DNA of 52,766 nucleotides from DASVBE01 sp036375995. GTDB lineage: Bacteria > Actinomycetota > Actinomycetes > Streptosporangiales > Streptosporangiaceae. Position numbers and translations under genes: made by a program. This document shows, piece by piece, positions 8,439-15,578 of this stretch. A model generated the notes under the pieces. That model had not been told where the DNA came from, searched no databases, and saw nothing but the letters and a program-made list of their open reading frames with translations. The stretch's first letter is position 1. Every line of letters begins with the position of its first letter. Location: contig DASVBE010000315.1 of the NCBI GenBank assembly GCA_036375995.1, positions 1 through 52,766 on the forward strand, read 5' to 3'.

Positions 8439-8825
8439 TCAGACCTGCGCGGCCGCCGTGGTCCAGGCCCGGACGATGTCGCGCATCGACAGCAGCCCGG
8501 TCACGTCGTTGCCCTCGACGACCAGCAGGTGCCGGAAGCCGCCGCGGACCATGGCCTGGGCGGCCTGCTCGAGCGTCCAGTCCGGCGAGGCCACCACCAG
8601 GTTGTCGGTCCGGTGGTCGGCGACCAGCTCGGTGTCCGGGTTCTGGCCCGCGCCGACTGCGTCCAGGATGTCGCGCTCGGTCAGGATCCCGGTGCCGGAG
8701 TGCTCGGGGTCGGTCACCACCGCGGCGCCGACCCGGCGGGCTGACATCAGGCGGGACGCTTCGCGCAGGGTGTGTGCCGGGCCAACGGTCAGTACCACGG
8801 TGGTCATGCCGTCGCGTACCTTCAT
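8439..8825 (-). CDS. CBS-domain pair protein
   Basis: Small (128-residue) protein made of two CBS motifs: MTTVVLTVGPAHTLREASRLM...GTGILTERDILDAV and LVVASPDWTLEQAAQAMV...VTGLLSMRDIVRAW. Such stand-alone CBS pairs bind adenosine ligands (AMP, ATP, SAM) and act as energy or redox sensors; the partner here is unknown. Start at ATG 8825, with GGTGAG about 4 nt upstream, gives the typical MKVRDGM N-terminus. It lies between hisN-like and SDR genes on the same strand. No membrane segment or extra domain is visible. Confidence 0.9.
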   Translation of the reverse strand: MKVRDGMTTVVLTVGPAHTLREASRLMSARRVGAAVVTDPEHSGTGILTERDILDAVGAGQNPDTELVADHRTDNLVVASPDWTLEQAAQAMVRGGFRHLLVVEGNDVTGLLSMRDIVRAWTTAAAQV

Positions 8826-8966
8826 CGCCTCACCCTTGCCGCTTGTGAACTTGTGATTGCTTTGGTTCAGCATCAGCGATGACGGCGCGGAGGGCAACCC
8901 TTATGGATTACGGCGGCGGGGGCGTGAGCCGGTTCGGCCCGGTTGGGGCAGGTACGTGCCGGGCCT

Positions 8967-9755
8967 TCAGGCCGGGGTCAGGCGGCGGAGCACCTCGCCG
9001 TGCAGCAGGCCGTTGGTGGACACCGCGCTGCCGCCGTCCGGCGTGGCCTTGCCGTCCAGGTCGGTGAACACCCCGCCGGCCTCCTCCACGATGATCTGCA
9101 GTGCGGCCAGGTCCCACAGCGAGACCTCGGGCTCCGCGGCGATGTCCACCGCGCCCTCGGCGACCAGGACGTGTGACCAGAAGTCGCCGAACGCACGAGT
9201 CCGCCAGACCTCGCTGGTCAGGCCGAGAAAGTGGCCCTGCCTGGCGCCCCAGCCGCCCAGGCTGGAGTACGAGAGTGAGGCGTCGGCCAGGTCCGAGACC
9301 CCGGATACCTGGCACCGGGCCGCCTTGGTCAGGCTGCGCCCGGTCCACGCGCCGCCGCCCAGCGCGGCCCACCAGCGGCGGGCCAGGGCCGGCGCGGACA
9401 CCACCCCGACCACCACCTCGGTGCCTTCCATCAGCGCGATCAGCGTCGCCCACACCGGCACGCCGCGCACGAAGTTCTTGGTGCCGTCGATGGGGTCGAT
9501 CACCCAGCACCGGGTGGCGCCCTCGCTGCCGCCGGCCCGGCCGAACTCCTCGCCGAGCATGGCGTCCCGCGGCCGGGCCCGGCGCAGCACGCCGCGCAGC
9601 GATTCCTCGGCCGCGTGGTCCGCGTCGCTGACCGGGGTCAGGTCCGGCTTGGTGTCGACCCGGAGGTCGGTGGCCCGGAAGCGCCGCATGGTGATGTCGT
9701 CCGCCGCGTCCGCGAGCACATGCGCGAAACGCAGGTCATCGTCATACCCGGGCAT
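8967..9755 (-). CDS. hisN: Inositol monophosphatase-family phosphatase, probable histidinol-phosphatase
   Basis: Mg-dependent phosphatase of the IMPase/FIG superfamily, 262 residues. Seen: metal-binding MLGEEFG (near residue 67), CWVIDPIDGTKNFVRGVPVWATLIAL (near 85) and the second metal motif VSLWDLAALQIIVEEAGG (near 212). The sequence pattern (MRRFRATDLRVDTKPDLTPVSDAD) matches the actinobacterial HisN group, which dephosphorylates histidinol phosphate in histidine biosynthesis. No other his gene is adjacent, so the assignment rests on family similarity and inositol monophosphatase activity is a possible alternative. Start ATG 9755. Confidence 0.85.
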   Translation of the reverse strand: MPGYDDDLRFAHVLADAADDITMRRFRATDLRVDTKPDLTPVSDADHAAEESLRGVLRRARPRDAMLGEEFGRAGGSEGATRCWVIDPIDGTKNFVRGVPVWATLIALMEGTEVVVGVVSAPALARRWWAALGGGAWTGRSLTKAARCQVSGVSDLADASLSYSSLGGWGARQGHFLGLTSEVWRTRAFGDFWSHVLVAEGAVDIAAEPEVSLWDLAALQIIVEEAGGVFTDLDGKATPDGGSAVSTNGLLHGEVLRRLTPA

Positions 9756-9938
9756 GCCGCGAACCGTATCGCGCCGGCCCGTCCCGGGGCCATGACCAGT
9801 TTTTCCCGGGTCCGCCCGGATACCGCGCCGAACACCTCCGGCCTGGTAAAGCCGGGGTAAAGCACGCTGCGTGACGACCGGCTTGGGAGGGATTGCCGGG
9901 TTTCACTCCGATCCAGTGGGAGGATCTGGCACCCTCGG

Positions 9939-9974
9939 GGTTGGCCACGCAAGTCCCCAGAAGAGAGGCCAGCC
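9939..9974 (+). promoter_or_regulatory. Possible leader hairpin upstream of the second S53-like protease
   Basis: GGTTGGCC (9939-9946) can pair with GGCCAGCC (9967-9974) in RNA, with one G-U pair and a 20-nt loop, 28 nt before the protease start. The surrounding leader (about 9860-10001) is rich in short G-runs. I could not match it to a known riboswitch class. Confidence 0.25.
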
Positions 9975-10001
9975 GTATCTCAGCCAAGGGAGTGGACAAT
10001 C

Positions 10002-11309
10002 TTGAAGATCAGCCGGCTGCTTGTTGCCGTCGCGTCGACCGCGCTTGTCGCGGCCACGGCGGGCGCCACGGCCAGCGCCAGCGCGACTAGATCAGCTGCA
10101 GGTGCCCCGGCCGCTGCCCCGGCCCATAACTACCGACCTGCGTCCTGCGCGGCCCCGCCCAAGCCCGGGTACGCCGCGTGTGACCTGCTTATCCGCACCG
10201 ACGTCCCAGCGTGGAAGTCGGTTGACGCGGTTACCTCGGCGCTGGTCAAGCGGGCCGCCGCGAACCCGTCGGGGGCGGTCGCCCCGGACGAGATCATCCC
10301 GTACGGCCCGGGGGACCTGCGGTCCGCCTACGAACTGGGCCGGGCATCGCAGCTCCGCGGCAGGGGCCGGACGGTCGCGATCATTGACGCGCACGACAAC
10401 CCGAACGCCGAAGCGGACCTGAATGTGTACCGCACGCACTTCCACATCAGGCCGTGCACGACCGCCAACCACTGCTTCACCAAGATGAACCAGAAGGGCC
10501 AGACCAACCCCGCGCTGATGCCGACCCCGGACAAGGGCTGGGCCGAGGAGATCAGCCTGGACCTGGACATGGTCTCGGCGATCTGCCCGAACTGCAAGAT
10601 CCTTCTGGTCGAGGCCACCAACGCGTCGCTGAACTCGCTCGGGCACGCGGTGCGGACCGCGTTCCGGCACGGCGCGAAGTTCATCTCGAACAGCTACGGC
10701 GGGAACGAAGACCCCACCGAGGTCGCCGCCGACCGGCTGTACTACAAGCACCCCGGCGTGGCCATCACCGCCTCGGCCGGCGATGACGGGTTCGGCGTGC
10801 AGTACCCGGCGGCCAGCCCGTTCGTCACCGCGGTCGGCGGCACCCACCTGGCCCATTCGCCGAACAAGCGCGGCTGGGCCGAGAGGGCCTGGGGCCCGCC
10901 GGGTGAGGGCGAGGGCGGCACCGGCTCAGGTTGCTCCAAGTTCGAGCCCAAGCCGGCCTGGCAGCACGACCCGGCCTGCCACCGCCGTACGGTGGCGGAC
11001 GTGTCGGCGATCGCCGACCCGAACCCCGGCGTGTTCATCTACGACACGTTCCAGGACGGCGGGGTCATGGTCATCGGCGGCACCTCGGCGTCCGCGCCGA
11101 TCGTCGCCGCGACCTACGCGCTGGCCGGCCGCCCGGCACCGGGCACCTTCCCGGCGCAGTACCCGTACCGGCACCGCGCCCAGCTGCACGACGTGACCGG
11201 CGGCCGGAACGGCATGTGCGCCCGGATCCCGCTGTGCCACGCGATCCCGGGCTACGACGGCCCGACCGGCCTGGGCACCCCGAACGGCTGGGGAGCGTTC
11301 GCCCGGTAG
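10002..11309 (+). CDS. Secreted S53-family (sedolisin-like) peptidase without canonical propeptide
   Basis: 435-residue exported protease. Seen: signal sequence (residues 1-28, MKISRLLVAVASTALVAA...), a short ~90-residue linker, then an S53-type catalytic domain: Glu183 and Asp187 in EEISLDLD, oxyanion Asp261 in SAGDDG, nucleophile Ser362 in GGTSASAP, and the C-terminal GPTGLGTPNGW. Unlike the protease at 5345 it has no recognisable Pro-kumamolisin domain. Several Cys pairs (PCTTANHC, CPNC, C..C near 311/326 and 406/412) suggest disulfides. Start: TTG 10002 with AAGGGAG about 9 nt upstream. It is convergent with the TSUP gene, and the terminator hairpin lies inside that gene's 3' end. Confidence 0.85.
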   Translation: MKISRLLVAVASTALVAATAGATASASATRSAAGAPAAAPAHNYRPASCAAPPKPGYAACDLLIRTDVPAWKSVDAVTSALVKRAAANPSGAVAPDEIIPYGPGDLRSAYELGRASQLRGRGRTVAIIDAHDNPNAEADLNVYRTHFHIRPCTTANHCFTKMNQKGQTNPALMPTPDKGWAEEISLDLDMVSAICPNCKILLVEATNASLNSLGHAVRTAFRHGAKFISNSYGGNEDPTEVAADRLYYKHPGVAITASAGDDGFGVQYPAASPFVTAVGGTHLAHSPNKRGWAERAWGPPGEGEGGTGSGCSKFEPKPAWQHDPACHRRTVADVSAIADPNPGVFIYDTFQDGGVMVIGGTSASAPIVAATYALAGRPAPGTFPAQYPYRHRAQLHDVTGGRNGMCARIPLCHAIPGYDGPTGLGTPNGWGAFAR

Positions 11310-11338
11310 CCCGCGGGCCTCTGGGGACTTGCTAGTGG

Positions 11339-12376
11339 CTAGTTCGGCCGGCTGGGCGCCGCCGCGTGACCGTACGCGGCGGCGCCCAGCTTTATTGCGA
11401 TGGCCAGGCCGGCCACCGCGACCCCGGCGCGCAGCACGGGGACCGGCATCCGGCGGACCACGGCCGGGCCCACCGCCCCGCCCGCCAGGAAACCGGCCGC
11501 CAGCGGCGGCACCACGGCCCAGTCCACCGGCCCGAACCAGGCGAAGGCCACCGCCGCGGCGGCGTTGGCCAGACCGTTGAGCACGTTCTTGGCCGCGTTG
11601 GCCCGCGGCAGCGGGCCGGCCTGGGTGGCGGCCAGGAGGGCCAGCATCAGGATCCCGCCGGCCGCGCCGAAGTACCCGATGTAGCAGGCCACGCCCGCTG
11701 CGGCGGCGCACACCCCCCAGCGCGGCACCGGCTCCTGGCCCGCGGGATCCCGAACGGCCGCCACGGCGGCGCGAACCCCCCAGCGCAGCACCGGCTCCTG
11801 GCCGGCGGCCTTCCAGCTGACCGCGGCCTGGTCGGCTGGGTGCTCGTGGGGGGTGGGGGTGGCCGCGTCCTGGCCGGCGGGCTTCTGGGTGGCCGCGGCC
11901 CGGCCGGCCGGGTGCTGGTGGGAGGTGGGGTTGGAGGTGGTCACGTCCTGGCCGGCGGGATACCGGGTGGGTGGGTTTTGACCCGCAGGGTCCGGGGCGG
12001 CCCGGGCGCGGGCGGTGGGCCGCGGGATCAGCAGGATCACCGAGCCGGCCGCGATCAGCACCGGGGCCGCGTAACCGAACCAGGACGCCGGGGTGAGCAG
12101 CAGCACGGCCGACCCCACCGCCCCGCCCAGCACGCAGGCGGGCCCGAGCCGGAGCAGCCGGGCCCGCTGCCCGGTCAGCTCGGGCCGGGACCCGGCGGCC
12201 GCGCCCGCGCCGGTGAACAGCAGGGCCACGGTGTTGGTTACGTTGGCGGCCAGCGGCGGCAGGCCGATCGCCAGCAGCACCGGGTAGGACACCACCGAGG
12301 CCACGCTGGCGACGGTGCTGACCAGCCCGGCCAGGGCCCCCGCGGCGACCAGCCCGGCCATCTCCAGAGGGTTCAC
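11339..12376 (-). CDS. TSUP/TauE-SafE family membrane transporter with expanded loop
   Basis: Integral membrane protein of the sulfite exporter TauE/SafE family, a class that moves sulfur oxyanions or organosulfonates; the substrate is unknown here. Seen: N-terminal membrane segments (about 8-110) with PPLAANVTNTVALL, and C-terminal segments (about 215-335) with the paired family motif PRANAAKNVLNGLANAAAAV. Between them sits an unusual ~100-residue hydrophilic insert built of PAGQ-type repeats plus a duplicated GQEPV-RWGV block. Start GTG 12376 overlaps the stop of the upstream repeat ORF (GTGA). The last codons overlap a perfect 15-bp hairpin used by the convergent protease gene. Confidence 0.85.
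   Translation of the reverse strand: MNPLEMAGLVAAGALAGLVSTVASVASVVSYPVLLAIGLPPLAANVTNTVALLFTGAGAAAGSRPELTGQRARLLRLGPACVLGGAVGSAVLLLTPASWFGYAAPVLIAAGSVILLIPRPTARARAAPDPAGQNPPTRYPAGQDVTTSNPTSHQHPAGRAAATQKPAGQDAATPTPHEHPADQAAVSWKAAGQEPVLRWGVRAAVAAVRDPAGQEPVPRWGVCAAAAGVACYIGYFGAAGGILMLALLAATQAGPLPRANAAKNVLNGLANAAAAVAFAWFGPVDWAVVPPLAAGFLAGGAVGPAVVRRMPVPVLRAGVAVAGLAIAIKLGAAAYGHAAAPSRPN
11352..11396 (+). terminator. Rho-independent terminator of the S53-like gene, embedded in the convergent gene
   Basis: CTGGGCGCCGCCGCG (11352-11366) and CGCGGCGGCGCCCAG (11375-11389) form a perfect 15-bp stem with an 8-nt loop, followed by CTTTATT on the plus strand. It starts 43 nt after the protease stop and lies wholly within the C-terminal codons of the minus-strand TSUP gene. 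Confidence 0.8.
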
Positions 12377-12627
12377 GCCCCCGCCAAACCCGGCTCAGCC
12401 CGACCCGGCCCGGCCAGGCCCGACTTGACCACGCCCGGCTCGGTCAGGCTTGAGTCGGTCAGGCTTGGGTTGATCAGGTCCGGTTCGGCCAGGCCCGAGC
12501 TGACCACGCCCGGTTCGACCAGATGCAGCCCGATCAGGCCCAGCCCGACCAGGTCCAGCCCGACCAGGCTCGATTCGGCCAGGTCCAGCCCGGCCAGGCT
12601 CGGTTCGGCCAGGTCCGGTTCAGCCAA
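12373..12627 (-). CDS. Candidate pentapeptide-like repeat ORF between rsgA and the TSUP gene
   Basis: 84-codon frame made almost entirely of five-residue steps with Leu or Val at a fixed position (PDLAE PSLAG LDLAE SSLVG LDLVG LGLIG ...), similar in periodicity to pentapeptide-repeat beta-helices (consensus A(D/N)LXX) but poor in the usual Ala/Asp/Asn. It starts at TTG 12627, 8 nt inside the 3' end of rsgA, and its TGA overlaps the GTG start of the TSUP gene, which is the layout of a translationally coupled operon. Against it: the DNA is a 15-bp minisatellite, and any 15-bp tandem repeat gives a five-residue period. I rate real translation as possible, not shown. Confidence 0.35.
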   Translation of the reverse strand: MAEPDLAEPSLAGLDLAESSLVGLDLVGLGLIGLHLVEPGVVSSGLAEPDLINPSLTDSSLTEPGVVKSGLAGPGRAEPGLAGA

Positions 12628-12630
12628 GCT
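12391..12630. repeat. 15-bp minisatellite, about 16 degenerate copies
   Basis: Tandem array with plus-strand consensus near CGGTTCGGCCAGGYC, kept in strict 15-bp register (for example CAGCCCGACCAGGTC, CAGCCCGACCAGGCT, CGATTCGGCCAGGTC in series). Fills the whole gap between rsgA and the TSUP gene. Confidence 0.85.
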
Positions 12631-13591
12631 CGCTGTCCTCCCGGCTGGCCAGCAGCCGGCGCAGCGAGTCCAGCCGGGCCGCCAGCGCGCCGCTGGTGTC
12701 GTGCTCCGCCACCCACTCGTCCAGGCCGCAGCCGTCCTGCCGGTGGGTGCACCCTTTCGGGCAGGCCGCGACGCCCGCGGCCAGGTCGGGGAAGGCCTCG
12801 ATGACCCGGTCGGCGGAGATGTAGCCCAGGCCGAACCCGCGCAGCCCGGGGGTGTCGATGATCCAGCCGCCGCCGGGCAGCCGGAACGCGACGGCCGACG
12901 ATGAGGTGTGGCGGCCCCGGCCGGTCACCGGGCTGACCGTGCCCACCGCCCGCTCGGCCGCCGGGATCAGCGTGTTCACCAGCGTCGACTTCCCCACCCC
13001 CGAGTGCCCGACGAGAACGCTGAACAGCCCGGCCAGCTCGCCGCCCAGCGGGCCCGGGGTGACTTCGCCGCCGGGGCCGCGGCCGGTCACCACGTGCCGC
13101 AGCCCGAGCGGCTGGTAGGCGGCCAGGATCTCGTCCGGCGGGGCCAGGTCGGACTTGGTCAGGCAGAGCAGCGGGTCCAGGCCCGCGTCGTAGGCCGCGA
13201 CCAGGAACCGGTCGATGAGCCGGGTCCTGGGCGGTGGGTCGGCCAGCGCGCAGACGATCACCAGCTGCTCGGCGTTGGCCACGATGACCCGTTCCACCGG
13301 GTCGCTGTCGTCCGCCGAGCGGCGCAGTACGGTCTGCCGGGGGAGGACCCTGACCACCCGGGCCAGCGTGCCCGGCGCGCCGGAGGTGTCCCCGGTCAGC
13401 CGCACCTGGTCGCCGACCACCACCCGGCGGTGCCCGAGCTCGCGGGCGGCCACCGCGGTAACCGCGCGGTCACCGATGTAGCACCGGTACCGGCCCCGGT
13501 CGACCGCGGCGACGAATCCCTCGTCTGCGCTTTCGTGGGCGGGCCGCTGCCGGGTCCGGGGCCGTGACCCGCGGCCGGGCCGGACCCGCAC
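12620..13591 (-). CDS. rsgA: Ribosome small-subunit-dependent GTPase A
   Basis: Circularly permuted GTPase that assists 30S subunit maturation. Seen: N-terminal OB-fold (about 25-105), then G-motifs in permuted order: LTKSD (G4), VGHSGVGKSTLVNTL (G1), DTPGLRGFG (G3), followed by a C-terminal zinc knuckle ending CPKGCTHRQDGCGL, where the Cys/His set CX-C-H-C is present. 323 residues. Start GTG 13591, preceded by GAGG; no other ATG/GTG/TTG exists before an in-frame stop upstream, although homologues often begin slightly earlier. In M. tuberculosis the orthologue is followed by aroA; here the next gene is the SRAP protein, so aroA is missing from this position. Confidence 0.93.
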   Translation of the reverse strand: MRVRPGRGSRPRTRQRPAHESADEGFVAAVDRGRYRCYIGDRAVTAVAARELGHRRVVVGDQVRLTGDTSGAPGTLARVVRVLPRQTVLRRSADDSDPVERVIVANAEQLVIVCALADPPPRTRLIDRFLVAAYDAGLDPLLCLTKSDLAPPDEILAAYQPLGLRHVVTGRGPGGEVTPGPLGGELAGLFSVLVGHSGVGKSTLVNTLIPAAERAVGTVSPVTGRGRHTSSSAVAFRLPGGGWIIDTPGLRGFGLGYISADRVIEAFPDLAAGVAACPKGCTHRQDGCGLDEWVAEHDTSGALAARLDSLRRLLASREDSELG

Positions 13592-13855
13592 GTCATCCTC
13601 GTCCAGGCCCGCATAGCCGATCCGCCGGGTCAGGACGGATCCCCCGACGCCGGGCCGGCTCCCCTGGTCATGAAGCGAGCGTACTGGCGATGGGCGTGTT
13701 CTGCCGGTCTTGGTCGTCGCGCAGGGGGAGGCCTAAGGCCGGCCGGACACGTCCAACCGCGTTCTTAAGGTTTGACCGCCGCCCTTGCCGGTTATGACTG
13801 CTTCAATCCTGAGCTCCCCGCTCGTTTTGTCGTCTCGCACTGATATGGGTGAAGC

Positions 13856-14734
13856 ATGTGTGGCCGGTATGCCTCTGCGCGCAGGCGCATTGAACTCCTC
13901 GAGGAGTTCGGTGTGCAGGCCGACGAGGCCGGCGAGGAGCTGCGCCCGGATTACAACGTCGCCCCGACCAAGAAGATCTACGCCGTCATGACCCGCCGCC
14001 CGCCGGGCCTGGCGGGCGCCGGCGAAGGCAGTAACCCCGGGGGCAACGGCTCCGGCGGCAACGGCGAGGCGGCGGCCACCAGCGACCCGGCCCCGGTCCG
14101 GCAGCTGCGCACGGTGCGCTGGGGCCTGGTGCCGTCCTGGGCCAAGGACCCGGCCATCGGCAGCCGGATGATCAACGCCAGGGCCGAGACCGTGGCCAGC
14201 AAGCCCGCGTACCGGCGGGCGTTCACCAAGCGGCGCTGCCTGATCCCGGCGGACGGCTACTACGAGTGGTACAAGCCCGGCGAGGACGCCAAAGCGGCCA
14301 AGCAGCCGTACTTCATCCACCGGGCGGACGGCGCCCCGCTGGCCTTCGCCGGCCTGTACGAGTTCTGGCGCGACCAGGCGCACCCCGACGACCACCCGGA
14401 CGCCTGGCTGGTCACCGCGACCATCATCACCACCAGCGCCCCGGACGAGCTGGGCGTCATCCACGAGCGGATGCCGATGGTGATCCCCCCCGGCCAGTGG
14501 GCCGAGTGGCTGGATCCTGACCTTCAGGACCAGGCCCAGCTGGCGCACCTGCTGGCCCCGGCGGTCAGCAGCGGGCTGATCACTACCCGGGTGTCCACCA
14601 AGGTCAACTCGGTCCGCAACAACGGACCCGAGCTCATCGAGCCGGCCCGCGACGACGCGGCCAACGGCTCCGCCGGGGAGCCGCCTGCCCGCGAGGGCGG
14701 GCCGGGGCAGAGCCCGGCCACCACCCTGTTCTGA
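13856..14734 (+). CDS. SOS response-associated peptidase (SRAP/YedK/HMCES family)
   Basis: Protein that covalently traps abasic sites in single-stranded DNA through its N-terminal Cys2. Seen: MCGRYAS (Cys2 exposed after Met removal), NVAPT, the DNA-binding NARAET, the catalytic Glu in DGYYEWYK and the His in VIHERMPMV. All key residues are intact. 292 residues; a Gly/Asn-rich insertion (about residues 52-80) and a ~30-residue disordered tail are extra. Start ATG 13856 is fixed by the Met-Cys requirement. Divergent from rsgA with a 264-bp gap. No GAAC-N4-GTTC LexA-type site was found upstream. Confidence 0.93.
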   Translation: MCGRYASARRRIELLEEFGVQADEAGEELRPDYNVAPTKKIYAVMTRRPPGLAGAGEGSNPGGNGSGGNGEAAATSDPAPVRQLRTVRWGLVPSWAKDPAIGSRMINARAETVASKPAYRRAFTKRRCLIPADGYYEWYKPGEDAKAAKQPYFIHRADGAPLAFAGLYEFWRDQAHPDDHPDAWLVTATIITTSAPDELGVIHERMPMVIPPGQWAEWLDPDLQDQAQLAHLLAPAVSSGLITTRVSTKVNSVRNNGPELIEPARDDAANGSAGEPPAREGGPGQSPATTLF

Positions 14735-14809
14735 GCCCGCTGGGGCGTCCCTGGCTGCGGTCGGGGACTCAGTGTGCTGCACCTTCCCTCGGAAAGGAGG
14801 CGGGATCAG

Positions 14810-15160
14810 GTGGATGCCGTCATCGCGCGCAAGCGGCTGGAGGAACTGCGGGACTCCCTCGACCGGTCCATCTCGGTCCTGGGCGGCTCGAACTCACGGA
14901 ACGGCCTGGCCGCGGAGTACCCGCCGGACCCGGCCGACGCGGGTGCGCACCTGTCGGAAACCGAGCGGGCCGCCGCCATGCTGGACGCCGCACGCCGTCA
15001 GCGATCCCAGGTGATGGTCGCCCTCGGCCGGATCGATCAGGGCACGTACGGGGTGTGTGCCGACTGCGCCGGGCCGGTGCCCGAGGGACGGCTGGAGGCC
15101 AAGCCGGACGCGGCCCGCTGCGTGCCCTGCCAGGCCAAGCACGACCGGCGCCGCCGCTGA
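14810..15160 (+). CDS. TraR/DksA-type zinc-finger protein
   Basis: Small (116-residue) DksA-like protein: an N-terminal helical region (RKRLEELRDSLDRSISVL), a central helix (ETERAAAMLDAARRQRSQVMVALGRIDQGTYGVC), then a C-terminal zinc finger CADC-x17-CVPC with four cysteines. DksA homologues modulate RNA polymerase through its secondary channel; whether this short form does so is unknown. Start chosen at GTG 14810 because a perfect AAAGGAGG lies 9 nt upstream; an in-frame GTG at 14774 would add 12 residues. It precedes the palindrome array, which begins 5 nt after the stop, and sigR. Confidence 0.85.
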   Translation: MDAVIARKRLEELRDSLDRSISVLGGSNSRNGLAAEYPPDPADAGAHLSETERAAAMLDAARRQRSQVMVALGRIDQGTYGVCADCAGPVPEGRLEAKPDAARCVPCQAKHDRRRR

Positions 15161-15165
15161 CTCAT

Positions 15166-15460
15166 GCAGTAACACCGCAACGCGGCCGGCCACCGGGCTG
15201 CAGTACCACTGCAACGCAGCCAGCTCTCGAATTGCAGTGATACTGCAGCGCGGCCAGGCCGCCGGACTGCGGTGGCACTGCAACAGGGCCGGGCCGCCGG
15301 GTTGCGGTGATACTGCAAACGCAGCCGGCCACCGGGCTGCGGTGGCACTGCAATGGGGCCGGGCCGCCGGGTTGCAGTGATACTGCAACGGGGCCGGGCC
15401 ACCGGACTGCAGTGATACTGCAACAGGGCCGGCCACTGAGTTGCAGTATCACTGCAACTC
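15166..15460. repeat. 35-bp tandem array carrying GCAGT-N3-ACTGC palindromes (9 sites)
   Basis: Nine sites of the form GC(A/G)GT-NNN-ACTGC at 15166 (degenerate, ACCGC), 15200, 15234, 15269, 15304, 15339, 15374, 15409 and 15443, spaced 34-35 bp. Spacers are GC-rich (GGGCCGGGCCGCCGG type). The last site extends to perfect 10-bp arms, GAGTTGCAGT-ATC-ACTGCAACTC (15438-15460). The centre is GAT, GGC, ACC or ATC. Because 35 is not a multiple of 3, the unit is read in all three frames in turn, so open frames here are not coding. Located between the DksA-like gene and sigR. Confidence 0.92.
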
Positions 15461-15552
15461 AATATCTGGCCGGATAGCTGGCCGGCGGGGCGCTCGGGGA
15501 CCGCGCTGGTCAGCCGCGGCCAACCCCGGCCGGCGTAAACCAGCCGGCCCGC

Positions 15553-15578
15553 GGAATGCCTGGCCAGCCCGCTGTGTT
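15553..15578 (+). promoter_or_regulatory. SigR-type promoter (autoregulatory)
   Basis: GGAAT (15553-15557), 18-nt spacer, GTT (15576-15578): an exact match to the known SigR/SigH consensus GGAAT-N18-GTT. A transcript would begin about 15585-15588, right at ATG 15588, which is in frame with sigR, so the message could be leaderless and encode a longer SigR. Confidence 0.75.

Noticed and set aside
9860..10001. Known riboswitch (c-di-AMP ydaO or cobalamin class) upstream of the protease
   Set aside because: Conserved sequence blocks of these classes were not found; only a generic stem is visible.
13396..13614. Alternative N-terminus for RsgA at ATG 13614
   Set aside because: That ATG is in a different frame; the RsgA frame upstream of GTG 13591 has only CTG codons before a stop.
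13592..13855. LexA-type SOS box upstream of the SRAP gene
   Set aside because: No GAAC-N4-GTTC sequence found; nearby GTTC occurrences are unpaired.
14894..15462. Minus-strand open frames of 96-180 codons across the palindrome array
   Set aside because: They are repetitive translations of a 35-bp unit read in all frames; no ribosome-binding site or family motif, and they overlap the DksA-like gene antisense.
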